A stretch of 49,500 nt of DNA, taken from positions 28,087,446-28,136,945 of the forward strand of contig CM022665.1 of the NCBI GenBank assembly GCA_012295275.1, read 5' to 3'. The first letter of the stretch is position 1, and each line of letters opens with the position of its first letter. The DNA is from Chrysomallon squamiferum (lineage: Eukaryota > Mollusca > Gastropoda > Neomphalida > Peltospiridae). The position numbers and the translations under genes were made by a program. The notes below the pieces were generated by a model. The model saw only the letters and a program-made list of their open reading frames with translations. It did not search any database and was not told where the DNA came from. Positions 22,848-37,400 of the stretch are shown piece by piece.

Positions 22848-25173
22848 CTCACATTGAACTAAGGTAGTAAAATAAACCAGAATTTGCTTTCTAGCAGTAT
22901 TGGTTGTGAAGACAAAATGAAATCTAAAAAAACCTGAATATTTTTAAATGTGATATTCATTGTTTTTACTATACCTATTCTATTGCATTTTGGTGGGAGG
23001 TAGAAATTCTTATTTCTTTTCATTATTAGATGACCAAAAATTTAAATTTAAGAATCATTTGATTCATTTTATCAGAAGATCCAATGCACTGGGATTTATT
23101 TTTGGGTGGTTTTTTTTCCTGCAGAGTTGTTTATTTTTAAAAATGATAAAATTAATTTTATGTCTTGACTGTCTCCATTACTAGAAGCCATACCTAACAG
23201 ATTGTAAGAAAATTGTCTTACACATTTTTTTCGTTTTCTTTTATGTTATTATTTTTAATATTCCGAAAATGGTTGCTGGGATTCTAAACATTAAAAAAAG
23301 CATCTAGGATGATTTGATATTACAAAAAAAAAAAAAAAAATCTACAAAAACAACAACAATCTAATCAAAGGCAGAAATCCCACCCATCAGGATTACAGAT
23401 TATTTTTGATTATTTTCATGTTTTTTTTTTCTTGTTTTTAATGTATATGAAACATATGCATATATATATATATATGCATATCTCCAAAGTACAAAAACCA
23501 GGCTAATTTATCTTAGTGCATTATATTTATGTGTTACTAATGTTTGTTAACAGGTTTCCCTCCTTCCATTCTTTTAATCATTGTTATGTTAATCATTTTT
23601 TTTTTTTTTTTTTTTATAATGGTATATTTTGTGGCTGAAAATAATCAGTATTTTTTTTCAGTAATAACAATAGAAAGCTTGAAGAGAAATGTTGGCTAGT
23701 TTGAACTGTGTTCAATATTACTGTGTTTTAAGGTTATGATTTTTGGAAATGTATATGGGTGGGAAAAAAATTACATAACAAAAGAACCCTCCAACAAGGT
23801 CTTGCAAAATTGTGTGCAGTATGCAAATAGATTTTAAATGTGTTGATTTATCCTTGTTGAATTTACTTTTTATTTTAGTATTATATTTTTTTAATTTACT
23901 AAAACCTGCCACTTAGGACATAGCTATTATTATAATTTGTTTTTAAATGTCATTCCTACAAGCTTACAATTCTCTTTTAATATTATTTGACATGAAAATG
24001 CTAACATAGGCACAGTACTAACAAAGTCTGTAATTATTTTATTATTGTCATGTATCTTTACTATTTACATATTTTTTGTTCAACTGTTGCTATAAATGTT
24101 ACAGCATAAACAAATTTTCAAAGGTTATGTTACCTTTTTTTCATTTATTTTAAATGAAGAAATGGAGTATTACATAAAGAGAACTGAAAACCAGGGCACG
24201 AAATGTTAAAGTGAAATATCAACGACTTGAATTATGTGATTGTTTCATATTCTGAATTATTTTTTTTACATTACTTCTTAATATCTAAACCTGCTTACCA
24301 AAGATATGTCATCCTGAAAGTTAAGTGTGTGATCATTTGTTTATATAATTGTTTAGATTATTTGAGAAGAATGACAAGTTTAGTACTTAGATTAACAGAT
24401 GTCATCCTGATATTTATCTAAATCAGCAGAAAACCGAATTCCTAAACTACAACCACAGTGCCAAAGATCTTACTTTGAGGTGTTTTCTTTCAGCAGGGCC
24501 AATACTTTCATTCATTTAATGTATATTGCATTATTAATGTTTTAAATTTTTATTTTTTTTACCTGGTACAAAGAAAAAATTCTGTGTTATGCATTTCAGG
24601 TTTTGATTTAATTAAAAAAATTAACTTAAAATCTGTTCAGAAAATAAAAAAGATTAATTAATTTGAAAAAAACAAAACAATTATCATTGAAAATAATTGT
24701 GGTACACATTTTTATGCAGGCTTAAAAATAAAACAAAATTTATAAATTATTTTAATGAAATTAGTTCAGTCCCAAGTGCCCTGGTAATCTACTTACTGTA
24801 TTTAGAATATTTAAAATATTTAGATGTGTCTTTTCTGTATTTAGTTTTTTTATATTAAGTAGTTTAGTATGATAACCAATATTCAGTTGTAAATGTTCAC
24901 TTTTTCTTTTTTTATATACTGATGCAGTATGTCAGTTTGAGATGTCTGCCTCTTTAGGAAAGCTACATCATTGTCACCTGATTATTTTTGTGTTATGCTT
25001 TAACAAAAATTATAGTGAGTTTTTTTAAACAACAGAAAAAAAGTAAAATAAAAAATATTTCTCTACTGTCATTGGATGGTTTTTGTTGTTCTTAGTTAAC
25101 CCTGGACTCCAGCCATTTTTTAAGATGTAAAAGCCAGGAAATCAGCTCTTGAGAACCATATAATGATCACAAT

Positions 25174-25175
25174 AG

Positions 25176-25201
<26 letters not shown>
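25174..25201. repeat. (AT)n microsatellite
   Basis: About 14 AT units in the convergent gap. Confidence 0.9.
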
Positions 25202-25206
<5 letters not shown>

Positions 25207-25810
25207 CTGCATAGTAAGACTGCCTCTCAGTATTAATGATCTTCTGAGCTGCCTTTGGCATTGTTGGTCAGGTTTTAAAAAATGGGCCTTGACAGTTAAA
25301 TAATGTCTTTAGTAACATTTAAAAGTGTTATACACTGGATATATTTTATTTGTGATAGTGGTATTAGTTTGTTGCATTGTCATACACTGTTAATGATAAT
25401 TATAAATGTATTTATGAACTTGTATATTATACCAATATCAAATATACTTTTTTTGTGCAAAGGTGTCACTGAACATTCATTTATTCCATGGACTTTGGTC
25501 AGCTATTACTGAGCCTAATTATTAATTCTCTGATCAACCATGCCTCAGGCCAACATGTAAAATTAAAAACAAACCATTTCATTAAAAACAAATCATTGTG
25601 TTAGCAAACATCATTTATTATTTTTTCAATATATAATACACTGGTACTTTAAAGATCCATGCCAATATTTCTCTAGTTACTCAAAATATGAAAATGACAA
25701 GATAACTAATTTCACATTAAATGGTCAATGAACACATTTTAAATAAATTCCCTCTTAGCAATTTAGCAAGCAAGCATTGATAGTAGTGAGGGATAAAACT
25801 AAATTTTAAA

Positions 25811-25822
25811 TACATATGTGTG

Positions 25823-25898
<76 letters not shown>

Positions 25899-25917
25899 TA
25901 TATATATATATATATAT
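25811..25917. repeat. Compound (TA)-(CA)-(TA)-(TGTA)-(TA) microsatellite
   Basis: Five alternating purine-pyrimidine blocks follow one another in 107 bp. Confidence 0.9.
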
Positions 25918-28826
25918 CTCAATCATGCTTTCAAAATTATGCTTTTTTTAAATTATTATTACAGGTGAACTTGAATAATTGTTAAAAATAAATAAAAGAA
26001 ATGAAAAGGAAATTTATAAACAGTTTTAACTTTATAATGATTGTCCAAATGATATCAGGGATAGGTTAAAAGCTGCCCACTGAATTCATGGCTATATAAC
26101 ATCAGTTACAGTTATATCTGGGATATGCATTTAAAATTTTATAAATTTAACAAATGAAGACAACCAAATTAAGGCTCTTTTTTTCTTCTTCTTTAACTTT
26201 TAAATCCAAGTTTCCTATTACTAAATCAAACAAATGTTGATCATAACTGTAAAATTTCATTAATAACTAAATTTTAAAAAGGAAAACATTAATAAAAAAA
26301 AAATTAAAAATATTAAAATATATACACATATTTCTTTAATTTTTTTTATAGTATTATTATTTTTTTTTTTTTTGCAAGATCATACTGATTTGAGATTTAA
26401 AATAAAACATTTCAAATGGGAAGCAGAACAAATTTGTGAATTTTAATTAAATTTCAAAATTCATACTTAATTTCTAAAATCTGGGCAAAAATGCCAAAAT
26501 GGGGAGGAAAAAATAAATTAAAAAATCCAACTATTTACCGGTATTATAGAAAAAACAAACAACTTGATATAATTTTCTTGAGTAACAACCATATTTTTTA
26601 AATCAGAACAATTATATTGGTCAACCACAAATTTTCAAACTTGAGAATTATGCACAATTTATAATGACAATTTAAAATATATATAACAATAATAAATATA
26701 ATCAAATTAATAACAATAAAAAAGAAGCCGCATACAAATAAAATTTACATTTTGTACAAGCTTTTTGAAAGAAGCATGATAATGTACATTACTTAGCGAT
26801 TGATGAATTACTAAAAAAATATATATACTGCATGTAAAATAATGCCAACACTGACTGGAAAAAGCGGGGAAAAAAAAGAAAAGAAAAAAGAAAAGCAATA
26901 CAATTTAATGTAAATCAGCAAAAGAGAAACAGCAAACATCTGATCCCTGTCAATGACATAATCGGATCCCAAAATATTCTTTATATAAATATAATTCATA
27001 ACAATTGAAAAAATAAAAAAAGATAAAACTACTAACGAGGAAGAGAACAAAAAAAACTTATTTATCACCAACTTTAAAAATGGTATCAATTAATATTAAA
27101 GTTGTGTATCATTACTGTCTTCTGAACAGAGGTATGAATTCTGGCAGATATTAATACATACTGAAGGAATATATTAGATTTTAATTGCAAAATCTTCCTG
27201 TACTTGTTGCTATTGCATCTTTGAATATTTCAATCCTTTGTACTGTAAGATTTACATGAAGCTAGTATGATAACATGTTATAAAAATCTATTATTTAACT
27301 GAAAGTTATTAACTTTAGCCATTCTTTTCTTTGTCAAAGATTATTACTTTTTTAAAATTTATAATAAGTGGCAAACATTTATATTTTAAGAAAATAAATT
27401 TCGAATATACTGGTTAAATATTTGGATAAGTTTATGTTGATGAATCTTCACAATATTAGTTTCTGACTTTTATTTTTAAAATAATGGTCAGTATTTTCCA
27501 AAATCTCTGCACCTGATAAAAATAAGTACATTTTGTTGTAAAAAAGAAACACTAATCAAAAATAAAACCCACAAAACCTAATCATATTAATACAAACTGA
27601 TACTGAACATTTTAGATGGAAACAATGTAATATATTTTCATCAATATACTGTTCCAAACTGCAGAAAATAACTTAAATATGCCATCTTCAGTGCATCTAA
27701 CAATGCATTTGCTACTGATTAGCTTATTTTTACTCTTTAGAATTCTCAATTTAAACATTTTGATGAAAAAAACAAATTGGTTTAGTAAAATGTCCTGGAC
27801 ATTTTTCTAAAGCAAATTTTTAGGCATATAATTTTCTTAACTGCTTGGTTATTTTCTTAATTTGAATTAGTTCATTCTAACAAAATGAAAACTAGTCTGA
27901 TTTCTAATATAACATGTGACTCCATAATTATTAGTTACTGAAAATTAAATGTACATATAATAATTATATTAAGAATATCAGACTTTTACATGAATTTTTT
28001 AAAATAAAAATTGATAGTACATTTCCAATAAGAAATAAAAGTCTGACCACCTTCATTCCATGAATCTTAATAAATGATTACAGAATGCAATTCATTAACT
28101 GTCCTTAAGTTGTTTCTTTACAACATGACTCATAAACAAGTGTAATAAATACAAGGTGATTATATTAATAAACATACATTGATAATACACAAAACTGATT
28201 ATGTTAGTCTAATAGTAAATATACATTCTTTTTACTCTGTTTCTTCATTTTGAAGACTTGTCTGTCTATAACTGAAAATGGCAATTCAATTTTTTTTTTT
28301 CACTCCATTTAGAATTTGAAATATTGCTCATTTGATAAAAGTTTCTAAAGATACAGTAGTTTTTACTGTTGGGATATTATATTTATTTCAGTTTATTAAT
28401 TGGTATATCTGAAGTTAATTTTGAAAGTCTAAATATCTAACAGATTATTTGACATTACCTTGCAACATATTACAGTGTATTGTGTAAAACTTTAATCTGT
28501 ACACTAATTGACGAGATTCTTAGTTATCTTTTATTAGAAAAAATAAAAATAAAAATTAATTAACTACTGAAATAGCTGCCCTCCATGTATTTCTCACTAA
28601 GTGATGTTGCCAGTATCTTGTTTATACAACTCCATTTACAATTTAAAATATTTCAAGTTTAAATAATTATTATAAACAGTAGAATTTGAAAATTTTCCTT
28701 TACCAGTGTAGCTACCATCACCTTGTTTAAAAGATCCTGATACACTGTAATTTTTTAAAACCTATTTACTCATTTCCATCTTGTTACAGTACTGAGCTGG
28801 TACCTTTTTTTAACTTGTATGTTTTA

Positions 28827-28834
<8 letters not shown>

Positions 28835-28862
<28 letters not shown>
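28835..28862. repeat. (AT)n microsatellite
   Basis: About 14 AT units downstream of copy B. Confidence 0.9.
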
Positions 28863-28867
<5 letters not shown>

Positions 28868-29266
28868 ACATACATTATTTTCCTTCTGTTTTATTTAAAT
28901 ATAATGATAACTAATTTTTGATGTTTTATTTATCACACATCTGCATAAGTAACATATACACTACTTCTTGTGATTTCAATAATCTCATAACTAAAAGATG
29001 CTTGCATTCAACTACAAGCAAAATAAAATACAAAATAAAATGACAATAAACAATGTAAAAAAATAAACAATTAAAATTAAAAATTTGGCTGGCTTAGGAC
29101 ATCACTGTATGGAATTATGTATTAAAATATGCATTATCTAAGAAAACAGAACATTTTAGTAAATCCAGTATAAATAAGTGAATCTGATATTCAAAATGTT
29201 TGTGAAAAATCTTATCTTGTTCCAAAATAGAACATTTTCTAACTTTTAATTTTTACTAATATATAC

Positions 29267-29269
<3 letters not shown>

Positions 29270-29300
<31 letters not shown>
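29270..29300. repeat. (GT)n microsatellite
   Basis: About 15 GT units downstream of copy B. Confidence 0.9.
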
Positions 29301-29302
<2 letters not shown>

Positions 29303-31411
29303 ATGAGTGGGTTGTGTGTGATAAGATATGTTAAGTAATATTCGTTCTAATAACCAAAAGATCAATGACAAACAACTGTATGAGAGACAGAATGGTAATA
29401 AGTACATCAGGAAAAAAAAATCGTTTTTAGACTGTTAATGAAGTATTATTATTATTATGATTATTGTTACAGCGTAATCAAGAAAGTAGATTGAAAATAA
29501 GTTAAAAGGGCATTTTAGGTTGAATATGTCCATAACAATATTTCATCTCTCATTATAAAATGGATCTGGAAGGATACTTTATATTCCTTAGTGGATTGCA
29601 AGTTTGATTTAAAGACGTAACTGCAGTTTAAAAAGACAAAAGAATAATATTAATACATATTAGTAACAAAACAACAACATGCCAACTGATGACAGACATT
29701 GGGGGAAAAAACCCCACCTGATACACACTGGCAAGACAAACTGAACTATTAAACTTTTTAACAAACAGGATTTTATTATTTCTAATGCATATTTCTGGAT
29801 TCTACACAGTTTTGTTTGTATTACAAACAGCAATATCCATGTCCTTAAGTGATATCATTGTCAAAATGCACCTGTTAATGTTGATATATCTGGAACAAAC
29901 TGTGACTATGCAATGGACAGATGATACATTGCACAATTCAAAGCTAATGTCAAATAAACTTTCAAGCTTCATGCATGATCTAAAAGCCTACCACAAGTGA
30001 AAAATCACATAAACAAACCATGGCACCTGTACAGATGCACGCACACCCACACGCATTCTGCAGACACACAGTTCAAATGTTACTGAAGACTAAATATATT
30101 CTGCACAAAAATGGGAAAAACAAAATTTCAAATAAAACCAATTTAATACAGATTAAAATTCATTACAAACTACTGTTAGTGGTTCTATCTACACTGCTCC
30201 ACATACAAACATGTGAAATATTTTGTATTCTGTGACTGAACAAATCCTCATCTAAAAAAGGCACAAATGTCTATAGTTTATTTCTTCCTCTTCTGCACAC
30301 TCATCAAATGAAAAAAAAAAGACATACTGAAAGGTGTCAGTTTGTAAATTTAAAAAAAAAAAAAAAAAAAGGAAAAAAAAACAGATAATAAAATAAAAAT
30401 AACAATCAAAAAATGTCATTAAAAACATTTAAATATTTTAAAAAATATTATTTAATTACTTTTCAGTTACTATTACTCCATACAATTTAAATTTAAAAAT
30501 AAAATTCCAAATCCCATGAAATAAAGTAGTTCAATCTCTGCAAATATGGCAATATTTCCAAACACAGGTAATTTAGTTTTAATTTTAAAATAAAATCCAC
30601 GATGGTTGCATAGAATTCTTTCTTTTTTCAACCAACATGAGACAAAGAAAAGCTTTTTAGAATCTTTTTTTTATCTCTTTAAGATAAATTAAATACTTAT
30701 TACTAATAAATATGCCCAAATGTCTTCTCTTTGTAAATAAAAATGACCACAAATATTCAGATCAACTTAGAAAATAATTGTACAAAAAAACTTTACTAAG
30801 AATATAAACAAATCCACAACACTGAAACTTTCTGCTCAACTGAAAAATAAAAGAAATTCGTGTGGCAAATGAACAAGTGGTCACAATGACAGTGGTTGGG
30901 AAACCATGTGCAATGGACGGACAGGATTAACAACTTATTGAAAAAAGTCCTAACAGAAACACAGAATAAAAATTATAATAAACAGATTAAAAACATCTAC
31001 CATCTCTATAGAGATCATGTTATTGAGAAGAAAAAAATAAAATGTAAATAAAAATAAAGTTATTTTTCATTACCAATAACATTTCTAAAAATAAGATTAC
31101 AAACAGCAGGTGACTACAAAACAAACCAAAACAAAAATAATAATAATAAAAATAATAAATAATAATAAATAAAAAAATGTATATATAAGAAACAAAAAAA
31201 TAAAAAAATAAAAAAAGAACACTCCTTTAGTACATATAAATAAAATCATAATTACACACCTAATTGGTAACAAAATAAATGTACAAAGCAATACAAGGGT
31301 AATATTTGTGGGCATTTGACGATCACAGAAAATAATCTATTGTCTGCACATGGGAAGACCTCATTTGTGGTTTTAGGCTTCAGTCAAGCAGGACAACGAT
31401 ATCTCTAAATT

Positions 31412-31426
31412 TCAAGGTGATGGTTT
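31412..31426 (-). CDS. SPTLC2: SPTLC2 copy B, terminal exon coding part (4 residues and stop)
   Basis: Acceptor TTTTTTACAG leads to AAA CCA TCA CCT TGA (Lys-Pro-Ser-Pro-stop). The rest of the exon would be 3'UTR. Intron position and phase match copy A. Confidence 0.7.
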   Translation of the reverse strand, partial: KPSP

Positions 31427-34400
31427 CTGTAAAAAATATGGAACAAAAATCATTTAATAATAAAACTAATGTATGTGTATGTGTGTGTGTGTAAGCATGC
31501 ATACCCACGCACACCCACATCCATAAACCCCAAAGTCAGCATGTCATATTCTGAAGAAAGGCTGCATTAAGTAAGACACAGAGAAAAAACTGGTTGCAGA
31601 CCAAGTTATCCAAAATTATATTTTGTATTTTCAGAACAAGGAGAAAAGTGCATATAAAATTTCCCTCACTGCTGATCAGTAACAACATGGAATGATAGCA
31701 CAGGACTCAATTTCTTATATTATTACAAAAAATAAAAACTACTGATAATGAAATGTCTAGATGTGCTGTTAAATGAATATTTTTTGTTTACTTTAATCTG
31801 TTAATTTTATAAAACCTGATTATATGTGACAACTCACCGCAACAGGAATGTCATGTGTATAAAAGTGTGAGGCAGGCAGCCTGGAGTATCGTATACGAAC
31901 CACATCTGCAACTTCATCTATCATTCTTAGTGCCTGCAATTAATGAGTAAAATTTGTTTTATAAAAAATCCAAACAAAAAAACCCAGAGTAAAACATATT
32001 AAACACTACAGTATAAATATTAATAGAGTTAATTTTAAATGAGTTTAAATAAGACAACAAAAAAAGAGAAAAAAAAAAGAAGACAATTAATAAAAATCAA
32101 TAAACAACATAAATTAAATATATGTTAACGATTTTTTTTCTACCCATTATAAACAGTTAAAAATATTCTGGCACAAACCTCATCCATCATTTCTTTTGTG
32201 TGGGCTGCAGAAACACAGAATCTAGCTCTACCTTCAATGAGAGGTGTGGCAGGAAAACCAACCACAACTGTGGCTAATCCTCTCTTCAGAGTCTCTCGGC
32301 TGAACTTACTGTGAATTATTCAACAAAGACAAACACAGTGTTAAACACTACAGATGAACTTACTGTAAATAACAAAGGCAAACAATATTATGTACAACAA
32401 ATAATATGGAACAGCATAAACTAATTCTGGTATAGCTGGTAAACAGTACCTACTGTTATTAAACCAATATCATGAATTGTTTTATGAATTAATTCATATG
32501 GCTTTAGCAGTTTTCATATGTTGGATTATATGTAGTTACTGAAATAGGCTGAATAATAATATACCATAATTTATGCAGAAATCTTATGCTTTCAAATTAT
32601 GTTATTGTGATAAAAATAACAAAAATGTAAACAAATCAAATAAATAGTAAATATTCAACACTGTCTTTTCACAACTAAACATACTTACATAATTTTACCA
32701 GGGCTGTATATAAGCAATGGTACTACAGGTGAATCTCTGTTTCCATACACAATCACTCCTATCTCATGAAGTCCTTTTCTAAAGTATCTTGCATTGCTGA
32801 GAAGTTGTTTAATTCGACGTTGTCCTACAGAAGAGGCAAATCAAAATGAAAATACCATGGTATTTTTTTTTTTAAATGGAACATATACAAAAATGACATT
32901 AAAATAACAGCATATTTATGAAATCTGTAATTTATATTTGAAGTTGATAAATGAGAAAAACTCAAATAAACAACAATGCCATAGGTGCTTTTTACTTCTG
33001 TACAGAGGTGTTAAAATTATTTAGCATACTCTACTCACAACACAGGTTTCTAACTTTCAACACTATGTACATCATTTTGTATAGGAAATAAATATATAAA
33101 TAAAAAAAATAAAAACAGAAGTATTTCTAGATCATTACTCTAGAATTCATGGAAGCTGAGCACTGACCTTCTCTGATACCAACATTATTATTACTATCTA
33201 CCTACCTTCATTAGTACCATCCAGTCCCATTATTATTCTCATGGAGGCAAGGATCTGTGCTGCTACTGGAGGTGACATGACACACGAGTACATAGAACTG
33301 TGTGAATACACACGAAGGTAGTTTATCAATTTCTGAAATAAATGAAGTAAGAAAATAATAAGCAAACATTACACACACACACACACACAAAAAAACACAC
33401 TCAAAAAGTATTTTGTAAAACAAAATTGTTTAAAAATTAAACAGGTAATAATTTTTTCAACACACAGATACACACAAACTGGTTTATCAAGTTTTACAGC
33501 ATGAACAACATAATGAAATGAAAATGTATGAATTTTAGTCACCTTTGATCCAGCTATATATCCACCAGCTGAGGCAAAACTCTTTGTGAAAGTTCCCATC
33601 ATGACATCAATTTCTTTTGGGTCAATTCCAAAGTAATCAGTGACCCCTCTCCCGTGTGGACCAAGGGCACCAATGCTGTGTGCTTCATCCAGGTAAATGT
33701 AAGCTTTGTACTTTTTCTTCAGCTTAATTATATCAGGAAGTGGTAATATTGAACCTTCCATGCTGCATCAAAAATAAAATAGAAGTTTAATAAAGTAAGG
33801 AAATAGACAAAAAACCCACAATAAAAACCTATTTTCATATTAATGCATGTTACATTTTTAAGTATCTAAGGTAATAGGTGTGTGTACGAAATTACCTATG
33901 AATACCCTCCACAACAATCAATATTTTCTTCCATGGTCTCTTTGATTTAGGCTGCCCTTGAACAATACTTTCCCGCAGCTTTTTTTCCAAGTCTTTGGCA
34001 TCTAAAAAACAGTATACACAAGTTAATAAATATTAACCAAAATGTATTACCAACTTTACTAATTACAGAGATCAATAGCTTTGTATGTGTCACTTTATAC
34101 ACATCTAAATGAAAAATTACTAATGACAACTGATATTAAGCAGCAAATTTTATATCAACATTTTGAAATGTATTAATAAATATAAAAGTAAACCATGATT
34201 TATTTTGTGTATGCAAAAACGGAACAAAAACCCAACAAATTCTTTAAATATATATATTATAATAATGCCAGTAAGATTTCAATTAAAATAATCGTTATGT
34301 TAATTTTATTTAATAACAATGGGAGAAAATTTGTCAAGAAAACCATAACATAATTTATTAGTAAATAATTTGAAGAGTGGCGTAAAAAAAGAAAGGATAT

Positions 34401-37400
34401 ACCATTATGCTTGAAAGTTTTGATAACGGCCCCTGACAGTCTTGCACCAAGTACAATGGATGCATGGTTCATTGCATCACTCAGGATAAGACTACCCTAT
34501 AAAAGCAAAAGCATTGTTAAGATTAACTTTTAAAATCCTTGTATTTATTGAAAACTTTGTGAAGTCCATTAAGATTTATGATGGATGTATGAAAGGAAAT
34601 TATTCTTATTGCTAATATTATTTTTTTAAATCTTTTCAGCATAGAGGAGAAATGATGAGTACAAACACATACACACAAAGTCAAGTATATACAATGGAAA
34701 CAAAACTGAAATTGAAACAATCAAGTTAGAGCATTAAAATATTAGGTACAGAATATAAATCACAGTAAACAAGGATCTATACATGCAGGCTGAGGATCTC
34801 TTACCTGCAATGTTTAAACCATGTATTTTTCAGATTTAGAATAAAAAGTAACAAGTCTAGAGATGAAATCCAGTTAAATTTCACATATACAGCTAAAACA
34901 GTTAAATTTGTTTACAGTAGCTTTAATAATTTTGTGCATTAAATAAAGCTTATTTTTATCAAACCATTCTAAAACTAAGATTGAAAAGTTATTTCAGAAT
35001 TTTGAATAAGCAGTTCTCAACCTTTGTATATATCCATTTACACATATGCATATGCACACACACACACATGCACACACACACACACATACATACTGAGATA
35101 CACCAACAAACAGAGAGACAGTCCTACAATTATCAGCAAGAATTACTGATGTTAGAAAATCATAGGTATGAAAGGATTTGTATATATATTTGATTTCATC
35201 TTGAAACTGTTATATAAATGAAATAACTGCTTTATATATTATACAACAATTAAATAAATGTTTTTTTGTTTTTTTTCCCTCGATTTTTTTCTCAATGTTT
35301 ATTTCTATCAGCAAACTACCATGGACTTTTCCTACATATTTAACAATAATTAATAAACTTGAACCAGCTTAAATGTTTTTGCATATTTCTTAGACTTGTT
35401 ATATTTGTATCTGACAGTTAAACTTTTTTATTTGCATTAGACAAACACTATTAGATGTAGTAAACTTACTAACAATTCCATACCTAAGTAACATCTGAAT
35501 AGATTTTAATTAGAATAAATTTGCATTGTTTTAGAACATGTTTTAGAACATCTTTAAGACAGTCACCTCTCTCCCAAATTTTCTCATTTAAAATGTCTTT
35601 CACATTCTGCAGTTTTTACCATTTTAAGTCAAAACAAATGAACATTACACAAACACATTTTAATGTAAAGTTTATAACATGCTGAATCAGCAAAATTTAA
35701 TTTATATGAATATACCTCAGTGGTACAAATGCTCTGTAAATTGTGTTGTACAGATTATTTTTTCTTCAGCACTAGTTTTTAGTTATATACTGATTGTAGA
35801 GTATTTTAATGTTTTTAAATTATATTCTTCAATTACATTTCTTTCTTTTTTTCAACTGTTTCTGCATTAAGTTAACTGCATTATACTTTTACTAAATTAC
35901 AATGTCAGCAGCAGTTTTCTTTAATATATCCTTTACACCATTCACCAAAAACTAATATCATTCATTTACAAAGTGATGGATATTAGCTAACATAACCACC
36001 AGTCTCTCTTCAGTTCAGAACATAAAACGTAAGTAATTTATGTAAACAAATAATGTAATAATTTTAATATTCATTTAGAAAAATCAGGCCACTGTGGCTG
36101 ATTGAATCAGCTTGAAAATATATTTTAACTGCAAACATTTCAAGCAAAATGATCTTCTAACAAAAGCATAAGAAAAGTATACTGCCAGTCAGCCCTTCAT
36201 GTATATAATATCATGACTAGTTAGAAAGGAAAACATTACTGCATTCAAATGTTTTGTAACAACAGTACTTCACTGTCATTCCTTGCCTCTTATTAGTATA
36301 AGAAAGAAGTATTTAGAAGTGTTACCAAAGGTATATATTACTGTTATTGTTATTATTATTAAAATTATTATTATTATTAAAGCAGATTGCATCATTATGC
36401 ATTTACCAATTACCAAATAACGTAGTGATGCTCCCAGTACATACATACATACATACATACACACACACTAATAAAATGGAAAGAAAATGATTATGACATA
36501 GCCAGGATTAGTAAAGAAGTGACATATCAGATTAAATGATGGTGACCATTAACCAATCTCTCTTCATATATAGTCACATCTCTAAAGAGAGAAACCGACC
36601 AATTGTCACAAGCTGCATCTAGTCCTGCAGTCCATCATTTGTGGATTTGGACCTCTAAAAACACATCCACTGATGTTAAGACTTAAGGCTTTTCCATTTA
36701 GTCACAGGCATTGAGAATCCTTGACTTGGTCATGTAAGTGTTTTTGTAAGTTGTCAATGTGTGGTTACTCATTTTACTGCAAAGCCTTAACCGTCAATGG
36801 TTAACATGTGGCATTTGGAAATCAAACCTGCAAAAATGTATTGTCAAATACATGTACATATTTACCAGTTCCAGTATTAAGTTGTCTATTTTTTTAAATC
36901 ACTTTTAGAAATATCTGACAGTTATGATGATAATGCAGCGACCCACAACCTCAATAACATAGGTGTTGTGCAAACACCTAGCAATCAATTATTACTGCAC
37001 TCACTTCTGATAGTGTGTAACTGTTTGAAAATAAACAATGAAGAGATTTTTTTGTTTTAAATAAAATAAATAAAACAAGGTTTAAATGATCTTCAACAAA
37101 TCATATTAGTGGTATCCAATACCAACATTATATTCAAATAAGCAAATTATAATTTAACATAGGGATGAGATGGCTTCATTAGTAAGACATTTAAAATAAT
37201 ATTTTTGTCAGTATATTATGCATCTGTACAAATGAAATAAAACGTTCAGCTTTTGTATGTAATTTTTGTTACATTTGTATAAAGTTAACATCCAGTATTT
37301 TGATTAAAAACATGTGGCAGAACAATTCACTCAAAAGAACAAGATTTAACAATGATATTGATAAAAATGTTTGAAATAAAAACACTTCACAGTTCAGTCA

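Larger units (their letters stand above)
20492..31411. other. Convergent intergenic and 3'UTR space
   Basis: Between the two stop codons lie 10.9 kb with no supportable gene on either strand. AT content is very high and many AATAAA-like signals occur in both directions, so the 3' ends of A and B cannot be fixed. The interval holds a twin-hairpin segment (22321-22404), poly-T 22810-22847, (AT)n at 25174-25201 and 28835-28862, a compound TA/CA/TATG repeat (25811-25917) and (GT)n at 29270-29300. One or both long 3'UTRs may fill much of it. Confidence 0.6.

Noticed and set aside
23454-23482. Palindrome of TATGCATA type as a regulatory site
   Set aside because: Its core is an AT dinucleotide run; a palindrome is expected from that alone.
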